A stretch of 64,000 bases of DNA from Sarcophilus harrisii (Eukaryota; Chordata; Mammalia; Dasyuromorphia; Dasyuridae), in assembly GCF_902635505.1 (NCBI RefSeq), contig NC_045429.1:161470997-161534996 (forward strand), written 5' to 3'. Below the pieces are notes generated by a model that was given only the letters and a program-made list of their open reading frames with translations, was not told the DNA's origin and searched no databases. Positions 1 to 9,938 of this stretch are shown here, piece by piece. The translations under genes were made by a program, and so were the position numbers. Each line of letters starts with the position of its first letter. The first letter of the stretch is position 1.

Positions 1-45
1 AAAGGGATATAAATAGATAGATAGATAAATCTAACCTGATTATGA
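1..45 (+). repeat. Short TAGA repeat
   Basis: A few tandem taga units (about 12-28) occur at the left edge in AT-rich sequence. Confidence 0.6.
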
Positions 46-164
46 AATGAAATTATGTCTAAAACATTATCACTGATCTTCAAATGATAGTCATTAATAA
101 GTCAATTTCAATTCCTAGTGTTAATTCTAAAACATTACTTTCATAAGAAAGACAGAATTTTTTA

Positions 165-290
165 TACAACCTATTCAATTCAATAAATATTTATTAAGCA
201 CACACTATAAGGCAGGTACTATAGTAAGTGCTGAGAGACAAAGACAAAAATAAAAAGTGTTCCTATTCTTAAGGAGCTTAGAGTCCACCT
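165..290 (-). mobile_element. L2 3' end
   Basis: The pattern tatttattaagcacacact, then ggcaggtactatagtaagtgc, then ttaaggagcttagagtc, is the reverse complement of the L2 tail (agctccttgagggcaggga ... cacatagtaggtgcttaat). Confidence 0.7.
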
Positions 291-865
291 ATGTTCTGGC
301 ATAGGGAAGATGCTATATTAATAGTTTCTTTTTGACTGTAGATACATAGAAGATACTTTAGATGAGATGTGTAGTACAAACGTGTATTAATCTATACATG
401 ACTATACTTATGTATGAGGGTAGAAAGTTGGGTAGAAATGTGGAGCAAACACAAACAAAAATGTTCTATCAATTGCTTGGATTTTTCTTAGATTACAAAA
501 CTGAATTCAATAACTTCCTCTAAACAATTTTCAGCTAGCAGAGATAGCTTTGTTGCTCTGGCCAGAATCACATCCACAGAAGAATGGAATGCCTTACTTG
601 TGGCACAAATACAATTATTAAGTAGAGTTTGTTCAGAAGAATGCAAAAATTCATTTTTATTTATTTATATCTGACTGAACAATGATTTTTCTCAGCACTC
701 ACATTCCACATATGAAATCATTGTATAAATAAATTTTTGACACCAGTATGTAAAAGGTGGGCAGGAAGAAGATAAACAGAAAAGAGAAAATGTGAATATA
801 TATAAATGGGACTAAAAGAGAAATGGAAGAAACATGAATAGATTCTCAAAGTATATTTTGAAAAA
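291..865. other. Unassigned intergenic sequence
   Basis: AT-rich sequence with no recognisable gene or repeat. Confidence 0.5.
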
Positions 866-869
866 AAAT

Positions 870-1480
870 GAGTGTATGTATGTAAAGCATACTAGACATA
901 TGCCCTAAAGAGATCAAAAACAGAAGGAAAAGACCCATATGTACAAAATATTTAGAGCATCATTTTTTGTTGTAACAAAAAACAAGAAGCAAAATAGTTA
1001 CTCATAAACTGAGAAATAGATCCATATATATATATATATGTATACATACATACATATATACATATATATAAAATGGAATATTATTGTGCTCTAAGAAATA
1101 ATAAAAAATAGATCCAGAAAAACCCAAAAAAACTCATATGAACCAATACACTATGAAATAAACAAAATCTAGAGAAAAACACAGAGAAAAAATCCAAAGA
1201 AAAACACTTTCAAAGACTACAAAATTGTTATCAGTTCAGAAACTAATCATAACTTCAAAAGAATGATGATAAAGCATGTAGTCTACCTCTTAGCTAATAT
1301 GCATTTCAATCATAGCTAACTAATATATTTAAATAAGAAATAAATGATATGATTTATTTTATTTTAGTTATCTGTATAGGAGAAGATTTTTATTCTGGGA
1401 GGGGTAAGTAGATGATAGAGGAAGGGAGGAAGGGAGGGAGGAAGAAGTATCAATAAAGCATTAAAGCAAATCCCCAAAAG
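870..1480 (+). mobile_element. L1 3' end
   Basis: Marsupial L1 tail landmarks appear in order: gacccatatgtacaaaatat, then aaatggaatattattgtgct, a degraded middle, a purine-rich gggagg tract and an A-rich end with aataaa. A (TA)n expansion interrupts it at 1026-1071. 5'-truncated and old. Confidence 0.65.
1026..1071. repeat. (TA)n/(TACA)n microsatellite
   Basis: Alternating TA with tacatacatac units, embedded in the L1 tail. Confidence 0.8.
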
Positions 1481-2094
1481 GAAAAATTCACAAATTAACA
1501 AATGAGGGGGAAATTTTACTCTTATTGTTAAATGTTAAGATGATAGGAAGAAAAAAAATGAAAGCAAGGAGAGAAGACAGAACATTAGAATGTTAAAAAT
1601 ATAATCAGTTTTGAAGTCTGGTGGTGATTTTCTCTCTGCAACAAGTATTTTCTTTAAGAAATTATGAGCATCCATTCCCTCTATTGTAGATCTTTCTGTT
1701 CTTATGCAATTTTTTCTTGTCTTCTTGATGAGAAGAAGCACACTATTTTAAATTTCATAGACTGCATTTTAGTTCTATTACATTTCCTTTGAAATATTGA
1801 TTAATAAAATAAAGGAAAACCAAAGAAGGCTGAAAATGGAGTCAGAGAGGAGCTGTATTTGAATCCTACATCTGTTACTAACTAATTCTGCAGCCTTTAG
1901 TCTCTTTGGAACCTCTGCTAAACCAAAGGGTAATAATAGATTACTTTTATAGTCACTTCTAGTTCTTAATTTATAATTGTATTTTGTAAAGCTATGGATT
2001 GTTTAAAATCCTTTAAAAACAAGATGTGGTTTTTTTCACAGAAAAAAATATAATCTGTGATTGGCTTTTTGACAGAGTTGTAGTGGAACTGGAC
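1481..2094. other. Unassigned intergenic sequence
   Basis: No gene or clear repeat. A short tandem duplication of gaactggactgaaa(a)tga spans about 2086-2125 at its right edge. Confidence 0.5.
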
Positions 2095-2268
2095 TGAAAT
2101 GAAATGAACTGGACTGAAAATGAAAAGTTTGGGATTCAATTCCCAGTTCCCACACATGAGTTGATAAACTTTGGATAAATCAATTCAACCCCCCAAATTT
2201 GTTTCTTGTCTATAAAATGGGTACGATAATATCTATCATGTAAGGTTATTATGAGGATTAAATGAATT
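2095..2268 (+). mobile_element. MIR/CORE-SINE
   Basis: Traces of ggattcaattcccagttcc, then tataaaatgggtacgataat, then ttattatgaggattaaatga, in the MIR order (tRNA-related head to CORE). Confidence 0.6.
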
Positions 2269-2410
2269 GATTAATGATTGAAAATAAACAAAATAAAATT
2301 GAGGGCTTATTATGGGCCAAGATACTATGATATATCCTGGAATATACATGTGAAAATTGGGACAATTTCCTGCCCTTGAGAAACTTATATTGTAATATAA
2401 GGAAAAGTGA
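2269..2410 (-). mobile_element. L2 3' end
   Basis: cttattatgggccaagatac and tgcccttgagaaacttatat match the reverse-complement L2 tail. Confidence 0.6.
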
Positions 2411-2499
2411 TGACCAATCAGGGATGTTCTAGATTGAGAAGTCACAGAAGTGATAAATGGAGGCATAGGGAAATGGATTAGATTCCTTTCCAAGAATGG

Positions 2500-3194
2500 T
2501 ACCGTTGATTTGATTAGTATAAATAAAAAATAAGATCCGGAAAGTGGGGGAGGGAGGTGGAAAGGAGGGTTAATGAAGAGTATGGTACAAACTTGGAACA
2601 GTATGAAAATAACCAGACTATAACCTAGATATGATGAACTTCCACTAATTGGGAGAACATGGTTCCAGCAGGAGCCAGAATACCTAGTTCAGGGGTGAGC
2701 CAGTGGCAGTAGCATGCCAGGAAAATCATCTTTATGAACTAGTGATCTATATAATATATCTTTTGAACTTTAAGTGGCTCTAAAAATTTAGGCTATTACT
2801 GTTGTTTTGAATCCCTCATTTAAGTATATCAATAGTACAGTAACCAGAGATGTCAACATGAGATGGAGGCCCAGGGACTAAAGTAGAAAGTACATGTCCT
2901 AGCAGGTGGTTTAATTGTATTTTTTCCTTGAGGATCATTTTTCACTAAATGGTTATTCTATTGTTTATTGTCTATTGATTTCTTCTGTTTACTCATGAAA
3001 TTGTTGTTGAGATAAATCTATTCATGTCACTCAATAAAGACACTTTTAACCTATTTATGGCAGTTTATTCTCAAAATCATTATAGATATTATTATATCTG
3101 TGTAGAATTCTAAAACCTTATATTTATAGAGGTTCCTGTGCCTTACACAGCACTTTCATGTTGTTGGGTTTTTTTTTTTTTCATTCAAGTCAAA
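2500..3194. other. Unassigned intergenic sequence
   Basis: No gene or recognisable transposon. A short T-run occurs at about 3170. Confidence 0.5.
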
Positions 3195-3290
3195 GTCTAT
3201 AGGTTGAATAAGCAGCACAGTGGATAAAGTGTAGGATTTCAGACAGGAAGATATAAATTCAAGTTCTTTTTCTGATTTGGAGCAATTCTC
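3195..3290 (+). mobile_element. tRNA-derived marsupial SINE, 5' fragment
   Basis: gcagcacagtggataaagtg followed by caggaag and aattcaagttc matches the tRNA-like head (A and B boxes) of marsupial SINEs. Confidence 0.6.
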
Positions 3291-3293
3291 TTA

Positions 3294-3515
3294 GGAAAGG
3301 ATTCTTAACATGAGGTCTGTGAACATTTATAATAAATGTATTATATTTATTGTACAGGGCTTGGACAGAGTATTAATGTAATTTTAAACTATCAAACTTA
3401 AACTTCATTAGGACTTTTGCATTTTGTTGTGCATTTAAGAGAATTATTCTGCAAAGCAGCCCATAAGTTTCACCAAACTGCCAAGAGTCCATAAAACAAA
3501 AAAATTTATATGTGT
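3294..3515 (+). mobile_element. MER20-like hAT fossil
   Basis: gattcttaacatgaggtctg at the left, and cagcccataagtttcaccaa with actgccaagagtccataaa at the right, match a MER20-type non-autonomous hAT. The terminal repeat at the right end is worn. Confidence 0.6.
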
Positions 3516-3574
3516 TTTAGTGTATCCCCTGACTTAGAGTATCTTAATATTAATGTTTACATTGAACCTTATCG

Positions 3575-3975
3575 ACTACAAAATACTTTACACCTATTAA
3601 TCTCATTTGATCCTCACAACAAACTCTATGACAGTGGTTCTCAAAGTATGGTCTAGAGAATCCTGGGCATCTCTGAAACCCTTTTAGAGGGTCTACAAAT
3701 TCAAAAATAATTTTTATTTCCAATATGGTAAATGTCTATAAATATAACCCAGATAAACAAAAATGCTTTGGAGAGATCCTCAATAATTTTTAATAGGATA
3801 AAGATACTGAAAACAAAAGTTTGAGAACCACTGCATGAGATAAGTAATACTGGTATTATTGGCACCATTTTACATTTGAGACTCAAAACTAGGTCTCAGA
3901 CAGTTTAAATACCTAAGGCCACAAAAATAATAGTAGAAGAAGAAACCTGAAATTCTGGCTCTTGAATTCTAATAT
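3575..3975 (-). mobile_element. MIR split by a hAT insertion
   Basis: Reverse-complement MIR: tctcatttgatcctcacaac before the insertion; ccattttacatttgagactc and ctaaggccaca after it. The two halves join in register across 3632-3833. Confidence 0.75.
3632..3833 (+). mobile_element. MER5-like hAT-Charlie element, both ends present
   Basis: It starts cagtggttctcaaagtatgg and ends agtttgagaaccactg, giving long terminal inverted repeats. The right half matches the MER5A/Charlie1 tail (taaatgtctataaatataac, aaaaatgctttggagagatc). About 202 bases and non-coding. It sits inside a MIR, with a decayed duplication (ctctatga / catgaga) at its edges. Confidence 0.85.
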
Positions 3976-5280
3976 AAGTTTCCCTCCTTAAAGTTTAAAT
4001 GCACCCACAATTTCATATGCAGAATTCATTTGAACTTTATGTATGTGTGGGAATATATGCTTGTGTATGTGTTGATACACATATATATACAGACATATGC
4101 ATATATATATACACACATACAGAGAATACTTCAAAAATTAAAAATTTTAGGGCAATTTTGAGTTTTAAAAGCCTAAAATTACATTGAGATTTTTGAGATA
4201 CCTTATACAGAATATTAATGTAATTTTAAACTATTAAGCTTAAAACTATGGAACTCCCTGTATAAAATGTTATGTAATTATGTTATAATTACTAATTAAA
4301 ATGTTCTCTTCTTTCTTTCTTCCTTCCTTTGTAGGGGGAAAATATATATTCAGAATATAGCATATACCATTGATTGATATGATGGTTAATTACGTTGAAC
4401 ACTTTTGTTCTAGCTTTCTTTCTTTGTCAGCTTTTTTTCCCCCCTTTTATATGGGATAACTCTCTGGGTAGTAGAGGCAAGGGGGCAGATATTTAGAAAT
4501 AAAGAGATGTTTTAAAACGATATCAAAACATTTTCAAATATGTATGTGTACCTTCCTACAGATATATTTAATCTTTTTTTTTTAATTTACATCTCATCTG
4601 CCTTACACTCAGGTTCACATCCAAATCCATATTTGAAAAGGAGAGTATTTACATTTTTTTAAAGGACAAAAAGAAGAAGAAAAAAGTGGTACTTCAAACT
4701 GAAAACACAGCATTCAAGAGATCTCATCACACATTGGGGTTTTCCCTTAGAATGAGGTGAAACACCAAGGTTACAGTTTCATAGAAATTACTCTGTAATC
4801 TTAAAGGGGAACCAGAATGATTGTTGACCTTCAGAGTGGAGGGTCAGGCTCATTCATCCTCAATAGGGCTCTCAAGCTGGAGGGGAAATATTATGGGAGT
4901 TTCATTTCAGCTGGCTGGGACTCCCAGTGGAATGTGATGCTTTCTGAAATGGCAAGGTTCTGCAGTTACTGATGGCAGCCTGAGGAAAGGGTGTATCTCT
5001 TTCAGCAGTCTGCCAGAGGCAATAGGCCCAGCTCCTTAGTGCCAGTCATCATTACATGAATGCACCCAGGGACAAGCATCCAGGCTGCAGGTTTGTGAAA
5101 ACAGAAGTATGAGTAGAAGCAATGATGTCACCTTTTTTCTAACTGATACAGTACAAACAATTGACCCATCTTTTCAATTAGTCCACCTTGTCTACAAGCT
5201 AGAGCTTTTAAAGCAGTAATATTACATATTCCAGGAAAATCATATGCCATGTGAGCCTGCTTCAAAAGGAGATCTGGGCT
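3976..5280. other. Unassigned upstream sequence
   Basis: Contains a TATG/TACA-rich patch (4040-4115) and a T-rich stretch near 4570. 4850-5100 is higher-complexity unique sequence with no frame of note. Confidence 0.5.
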
Positions 5281-5284
5281 GGAT

Positions 5285-5405
5285 GGTGCAGAGAGAATGA
5301 AATGACTGAATAAGAATCAGGAGATATAAATTCTAATCTCGTTTCTATTGATAGCTAGCCAGATTTCTTCAAGCAAATAACATAACCTCCTTGGGCCTTG
5401 GGTTT
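5285..5405 (+). mobile_element. MIR fragment
   Basis: agaatcaggagatataaatt, then tagctagccagatttctt, then cctccttgggcc, match MIR. Confidence 0.6.
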
Positions 5406-5459
5406 GTTTTTTTGTTTTTGTTTTTGTTTTTAGCTGTAAACAAGATAGTTACATTGGAT

Positions 5460-5880
5460 CAGAGGTTCTTAGCCTGCAGTCCATGGACTTTTAAAAATAA
5501 ATTTGATTACTATATTTCAACATAATTGGTTTTCTTTGTCATAAATGGCTTCCTTCAAGTCTCAGCTAAAATCCCATCTTCTGTAAGAAGTCTGTCTGGA
5601 TCCTCCTTAATGTTAGTGCCTACCCCATGATTATTTCCCATTTATCCTGTATTTATCTTGTTTGTATATGATTGTTTACATGTTATCTTCCCCCATTAGA
5701 CTGTGAACCCTTAAGAGCAGGGACTGTTTCTGCCTTATATCCCCAATTATTAGCAAAGTATCTGACACATAGTAGATACTTAATAGATTTTTATTGACTT
5801 GATTTATTTTTATACATTTTAAAAACATTATTCTGTAAGGAATTCAGAGGTTTCATTATATAGCCAAGAGATTCATAAAG
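5460..5880 (+). mobile_element. MER20-like hAT fossil, interrupted
   Basis: Left part cagaggttcttagcctgcag ... atttcaacataattggtttt; right part acattttaaaaacattattc ... tagccaagagattcat. The halves are those of one element separated by an L2 at 5545-5806. Confidence 0.7.
5545..5806 (+). mobile_element. L2 3' end inserted in the hAT fossil
   Basis: Well preserved L2 tail: agtctcagctaaaatcccat, agcagggactgtttctgcc, tgacacatagtagatactta, ending at ttattgacttg. Confidence 0.8.
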
Positions 5881-5960
5881 GAGGAAGGAAATAAGCATTT
5901 ATGAAATGTTTACATGCTAAGTTTTGGGGTTTTTTTTGTTTACAAATATTATCCCATATT
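5881..5960 (-). mobile_element. MIR fragment
   Basis: ataagcatttatgaaatgtt and acaaatattatcccat are consistent with the reverse-complement MIR 3' region. Short and weak. Confidence 0.4.
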
Positions 5961-6309
5961 ACAAAAAAAGAATAAGAAGCTCTATACCACATAATCCCTA
6001 CGATCACTTCCTTTTCTAAACCTTCTAAAAACTTGTCCCTTTCCATTTCTTACTTTATGGAGAACCTCTTGACTTAAAAGTCATTTCAATGCAAAACATA
6101 GATTTTACAAAGAACCTAATTTCCCCCAATTAACAATGTAATAAATGACTCTCTTATCTGATTAACTCCACAAAGTCACTAGAACATCCATTAGTGCATG
6201 GAGGGTTTGATTTATAAAATGTGCTGCCTTCAATTCAACTCAACAAACTCCACTGAGAGCAAGTAACAGTTCCTCCAGAAAATTCAAACTACTGAATGAA
6301 AAGCATGGT

Positions 6310-6430
6310 CCAGTGAAATGAATATTGTCTAGAACTATAGAACCTGGGTGCAAATGCTGCCTTGGTTTATTTGCTACTTGTAAAACTTTGAGCAAGTAAC
6401 TTAATTATTTATTTTATATTCCTACTCTAG
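6310..6430 (+). mobile_element. MIR fragment
   Basis: tagaacctgggtgcaaatgc, then tgagcaagtaacttaat. Confidence 0.6.
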
Positions 6431-6434
6431 GATG

Positions 6435-6650
6435 AAATGTATTATGGTATAATGGATCAAGAGTTGTTTTTGAAGCCAGGAAGAGCTGAATTCAAATTCT
6501 ACCTCTGACACATACAGGCACTCTAACTTGGGAAAGTTAATTAACCTCCCAATTCCATAGATAGCCTTCTGAAATAATAAATTGCAGACTAAGTATCAAC
6601 TTGAGGTATTGGCCTCCTATATCAGAGAAATACAGATCCAATTCCTAATC
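6435..6650 (+). mobile_element. Marsupial tRNA-derived SINE, near full length
   Basis: Head tggtataatggatcaagag, ccaggaagagctgaattca, cctctgacacatacagg. A distinctive non-CORE body follows (ataaattgcagactaag, acagatccaattccta), the same body type as the outer SINE at 54086. Confidence 0.65.
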
Positions 6651-7640
6651 CCTACTTTACAATGTCCCAAAATAGGGTTATGTATCCTATGGGCAAGCTC
6701 TGCATTTTGGATGAATTTATGCAAGTTTGCACATTTTCTGCCTTTTGACCATGAGGTAATGAGGTAGTACAAAGTTGTCAGGTGATTTGCTGAAAGTCAC
6801 CCACTGTGGCAGAGCTTCGACCTGATGCTAAATAACTGTGACTTAGTCTTTCAAACTATGGTACATACAATTCTCATTTTGGAACCATAAAATGTTTGTT
6901 TTTTTATTCCAAAGAAAATATTCTAGGGTATTGTCAAAATCTAGTAGGAAAAATGGACAGATTAAATTATGTGACTGTATATTTCTATTTCAACCATTTG
7001 ATGTATAAAGAATAATGTAGGTAAGGAAGTTTTATTTCTATTTTTACTTAACTAGAACCATTTAATTATTTTTAATGTCCTTTCCCATCAGTCCAAAGAA
7101 GAGTGATAATTCCTTTTTAAGATTTGAGGCCTTTGAATAAACAATAAGATTTATATACAAGGCATTTTTGTCTCCTTTAGTGAAAACACAAACCTATCTT
7201 ATGTTCTTATTATGACAAGACAAGAGGAAGGAAGATAAAAAGGATATTTTGTCACCTTATGGAGAAAAATTGGCAATTGGAATTACATGAGATTAAACAT
7301 CTTTCTTAACCTGATGAAATCTCTTGGGTAGTTTTATTGCCTTTCTCTCTCCATTTGGACACCTTCATGAAATAAATGAAATTATATTTTCATTCAAAAG
7401 GCGTTTACTCAGGAAAATAGAAGATTTAGAAGATCATGAAATGAAAGTCTCTTGCATTTCATAAGTGAGAGCAATTTTTTTTTTTTTTTTTGGTATTTGA
7501 CTCAAATGGTCCAAACAACAAAAAAGAGGGGAGGGAAATGGAGTGGGGAAACTATTTTTGTATTCATCCCAAAGGAAGCACGCTGCTTTTTGGTTAATTC
7601 AGTGTCTGTAGCTTTAGCTAACCTTGCTCAGTTATTCATG
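6651..7640. other. Repeat-poor sequence upstream of the promoter
   Basis: No recognisable transposon or coding exon. With 8473-10879 it makes a repeat-poor zone around the SGK1 start. Confidence 0.4.
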
Positions 7641-7861
7641 AACTCTTATTTCTTTCTACTTCTCTCTCTCATGTGTCTTCTCTGTCTCTCGTTCTTTGTC
7701 TCTTTCTTCTCATTCTCCTCTTTCTTCTCTCTTTTCTTTCAATCTCCTATCTTATTCTCCCTTCCCTTCTTCTCTTCCTTTCCCTTCCTCCCCCCTTCCC
7801 CCTCCCTATATCCTCCCTCCGCCCTCTCTCCTTCCTGTTCTCTTTCTTGCTCCCTCTCTCA
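7641..7861 (+). repeat. Polypyrimidine tract abutting the SGK1 leader
   Basis: About 220 bases are almost entirely C and T on the + strand, grading from TC-rich to CCTT/CCCT-rich. Only scattered purines occur, and the tract ends sharply at CAGCTG. Such tracts can form triplex (H-DNA) or be bound by pyrimidine-tract proteins, and they occur near many vertebrate promoters. Open frames crossing it are composition artefacts. Confidence 0.85.
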
Positions 7862-8397
7862 GCTGCTTAACTACATCTCCCACTGGAACTCGGCACAATC
7901 AAAAACAGCTCTCCTCTCCAACAGCGGCAAGGCACATCACCTGAAGAGCAACTAACTGAAAAGCCAGACGCTAGAGAGGAAGGGTTTGCAGCCAGGTAAA
8001 GCAGGAGGGAGCTAGTCTCTCCCGTGCTCCTATTTGGATTAAGGGGGGAAAAACAGCCTGGCATCCTTCGGCGCCAGCTCCTATTACCCTGAGAATTGCT
8101 GCATATGGTCTGTGGGCTGCCACAAGGGTCGTGTGGCACTTGTGCTTATGAATTCGAGGAATGATTAAAAGAAAAAGCATCTACCCTATGGTAAACGAAA
8201 GCTGGAAAAGGTCTCTGCAGTAGCTGGTGCAGCAGAATGAATGAGTGAAGGAAGAACTCACTGCCTGAAATCTGATTGTGCTTCTTCCACCCCACTCTCC
8301 TCGTTTAACTGTCTCCAGAAGGGATACTGAGGAAAACAGATGCACTAAGCAAGTGCCGCACACTGGACCTATAACTGTGTACTCTCCATTGTGGAAA
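7862..8397 (+). promoter_or_regulatory. SGK1: Putative SGK1 long-isoform promoter and 5' leader
   Basis: This stretch lies between a long pyrimidine tract and the SGK1 start codon. It is free of recognisable repeats and clearly richer in G+C and CpG than its surroundings (for example cttcggcgcc near 8066 and agcggcaagg near 7923). An E-box-like CAGCTG sits at 7860-7865. No good TATA box is visible, so dispersed initiation is likely. A donor-like CAG|gtaaag at about 7994 could mark a 5'UTR splice, but no convincing acceptor follows. Calling it promoter plus leader is inference from position; the transcription start cannot be fixed by eye. Confidence 0.55.
8105..8330 (+). promoter_or_regulatory. 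Chain of four upstream ORFs in the SGK1 leader
   Basis: Four short ATG-initiated frames precede the SGK1 ATG. They lie at 8105-8164 (19 codons plus stop), 8161-8223 (20 codons, overlapping the first stop as ATGA), 8237-8248 (MNE) and 8241-8330 (29 codons). None is in frame with SGK1 and all end before 8398, leaving 67 bases. If the transcript starts upstream of 8105 these would be expected to damp initiation at SGK1 or make it depend on re-initiation. Peptide sequence conservation is unknown. Confidence 0.5.
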
Positions 8398-8466
8398 ATG
8401 GTAAACAAAGACATGAATGGATTCCCAGTCAAGAAATGCTCAGCCTTTCAATTTTTTAAGAAGAGG
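8398..8466 (+). CDS. SGK1: SGK1 long isoform, coding exon 1 (partial CDS)
   Basis: This exon encodes the first 23 residues of the long N-terminal variant of SGK1, an AGC-family Ser/Thr kinase acting downstream of PI3K/PDK1 and mTORC2 on ion channels and transporters. Seen: MVNKDMNGFPVKKCSAFQFF followed by KKR, which to my recollection is identical to the human long isoform head. The ATG has a strong Kozak context (A at -3, G at +4). An in-frame stop at 8266-8268 with no intervening in-frame ATG fixes this start. The exon ends AGG, then donor gtaagg at 8467, phase 0. The basic/aromatic segment replaces the short N-terminus of the canonical isoform, which carries a degradation signal. I infer altered stability or localisation, as reported for long SGK1 variants. 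The kinase domain lies outside the window. Identification is very secure; the transcript start is not. Confidence 0.95.
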
Positions 8467-8472
8467 GTAAGG
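8467..8472 (+). other. SGK1: 5' splice donor of SGK1 intron 1
   Basis: The junction AGG|gtaagg matches the U1 consensus well. It ends exon 1 after a complete codon (phase 0). Confidence 0.9.
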
Positions 8473-8904
8473 ATTGATCTTGCTCGTATTCCCCCCCCCC
8501 TTTTGTTTCTTTCTTTTCTTGAAATGCGTTTTTTTATGCCGAACTGAAAAAGGAATATTGCTCTGGTAACAAATCTTCTCCCATAAAGTGTTGTGTGAAC
8601 GACTAGTGAATGAGCAGAGAAATAAGATCAGATAGTACCTGCCTAGGATGCAGTTTCGGGGTGGAAAAGGAGAAGAGAGGATCGGGGATGAGATGATACG
8701 TGTTGGGGGTGGGGGAGGTGAAGAGAGGGAGATGGGCAGTAATTACCAGAAGCAGGGTTGACTATGAAATGATAAATTCTCCATCAAAACCACAGTATCT
8801 GTACCTATGAAAAATATAATTGGACCAACTACTATTATACCTTTGGCTTTAGTTAGGGACTCTTGAAGTACCTCATTCTTTCCCCTTAGACAGTCTGACT
8901 ATCT

Positions 8905-9003
8905 GTGTCTCTTTCTTTCTGTCTCTCAGTTTCTCTGTAGGTATCTCTGTCTCTCTCTTTCTCTCTCTCTCCTCTCTCCCTCCCTCTCTTTCCCCTTTTT
9001 CTC
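8905..9003 (+). repeat. TC-rich microsatellite
   Basis: A run of ctctctct/tttctctc with few purines lies about 440 bases into intron 1. It is a second pyrimidine tract flanking the promoter, on the same strand as the one upstream. Confidence 0.85.
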
Positions 9004-9903
9004 CCCTCTCCATGTTTGAAGGATTCAACTTTCTTACGCCTTTCATTCACTTAGTCTAGAGTACTGCATTATCAGCCTCATTCATCAGGAGAGATATCTC
9101 TTGGGTCCCCAAATCATTCATCCTGCAGTGGGGCTGTATCTCTTGCCACAGCACCAATTCATGGGAGAAGATATAATTCAGAACTGAGGCAGTAAAGGGC
9201 AAGCATGACCTCAATCAGAAATATTGGAGGCCATTCTTCAAGAGCTCTCTTTGAATTCCCCTCTGTTCTGGTTGGGCTAATTTAGTACCATTGACATTGG
9301 GTTTTTATTTTTTTGAAAGAAAGCAGCAGGGATCTGGATTTGACTAATAGCTTAGTGCTTATTATACATTAATGCATTTTTTTTTTAAACTGCATGCCAG
9401 AATGTCCAAAACATTTCACTGTGCTACATGGGTTGGGAATGGGCAGAAAAAGGGAAATAACCAGCTTCCTTTCTGTTTGACGATAAAATCATGCCATTGT
9501 ACAGGCAGCATAGGTGGTCTGCATAAACCTGCATATTAATGTCCAAGTAGGAGGTAAGCAGAGTGGGTTTGTTAAGTGGTCCAGTGACATCAGAAACTCC
9601 TTAATGAAGAGGCTTTCTTAAGGAATGACAGCCTGCCCCCACCTCCCTTCCATCCTGTTTAATACCCTGGGGCAGCCCCATCAAAATTATTTTGTTCATT
9701 CATTCTTTCTGTCCTCCATTCATGTGCTCTCGGTGAGATGCCAGGAACAGAAATGCAGTCACTCACTTCATTTAACCCGCCAGCACAACACAATGAAAGG
9801 CAAGTCGGCTGAATTATGAGCAGGGACGAACAAACTCCCTGCACCAGAGAAGTAAGCTGGAAAAATACAAGCAGCTTGTCAGGCAAAGATGAGAGGGTTG
9901 AAG

Positions 9904-9906
<3 letters not shown>

Positions 9907-9936
<30 letters not shown>
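9907..9936 (+). repeat. T30 homopolymer
   Basis: An uninterrupted run of 30 T. No recognisable retroelement body adjoins it, so it may be a simple slippage tract or the tail of an element too old to recognise. Confidence 0.9.

Positions 9937-9938
<2 letters not shown>

Noticed and set aside
3701-3886. 61-codon minus-strand frame
   Set aside because: It lies within the non-coding MER5-like hAT and MIR.
7452-7955. 167-codon + strand open frame across the promoter region
   Set aside because: Its residues are almost all S, L, F and P because it runs through the C/T tract; overlapping frames look the same. Composition artefact.
8278-8397. Upstream in-frame extension of SGK1 exon 1 (40 codons before the ATG)
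   Set aside because: The frame is open back to the stop at 8266-8268 but has no ATG; using it would need a non-AUG start, and the downstream ATG matches the known isoform start with strong context.
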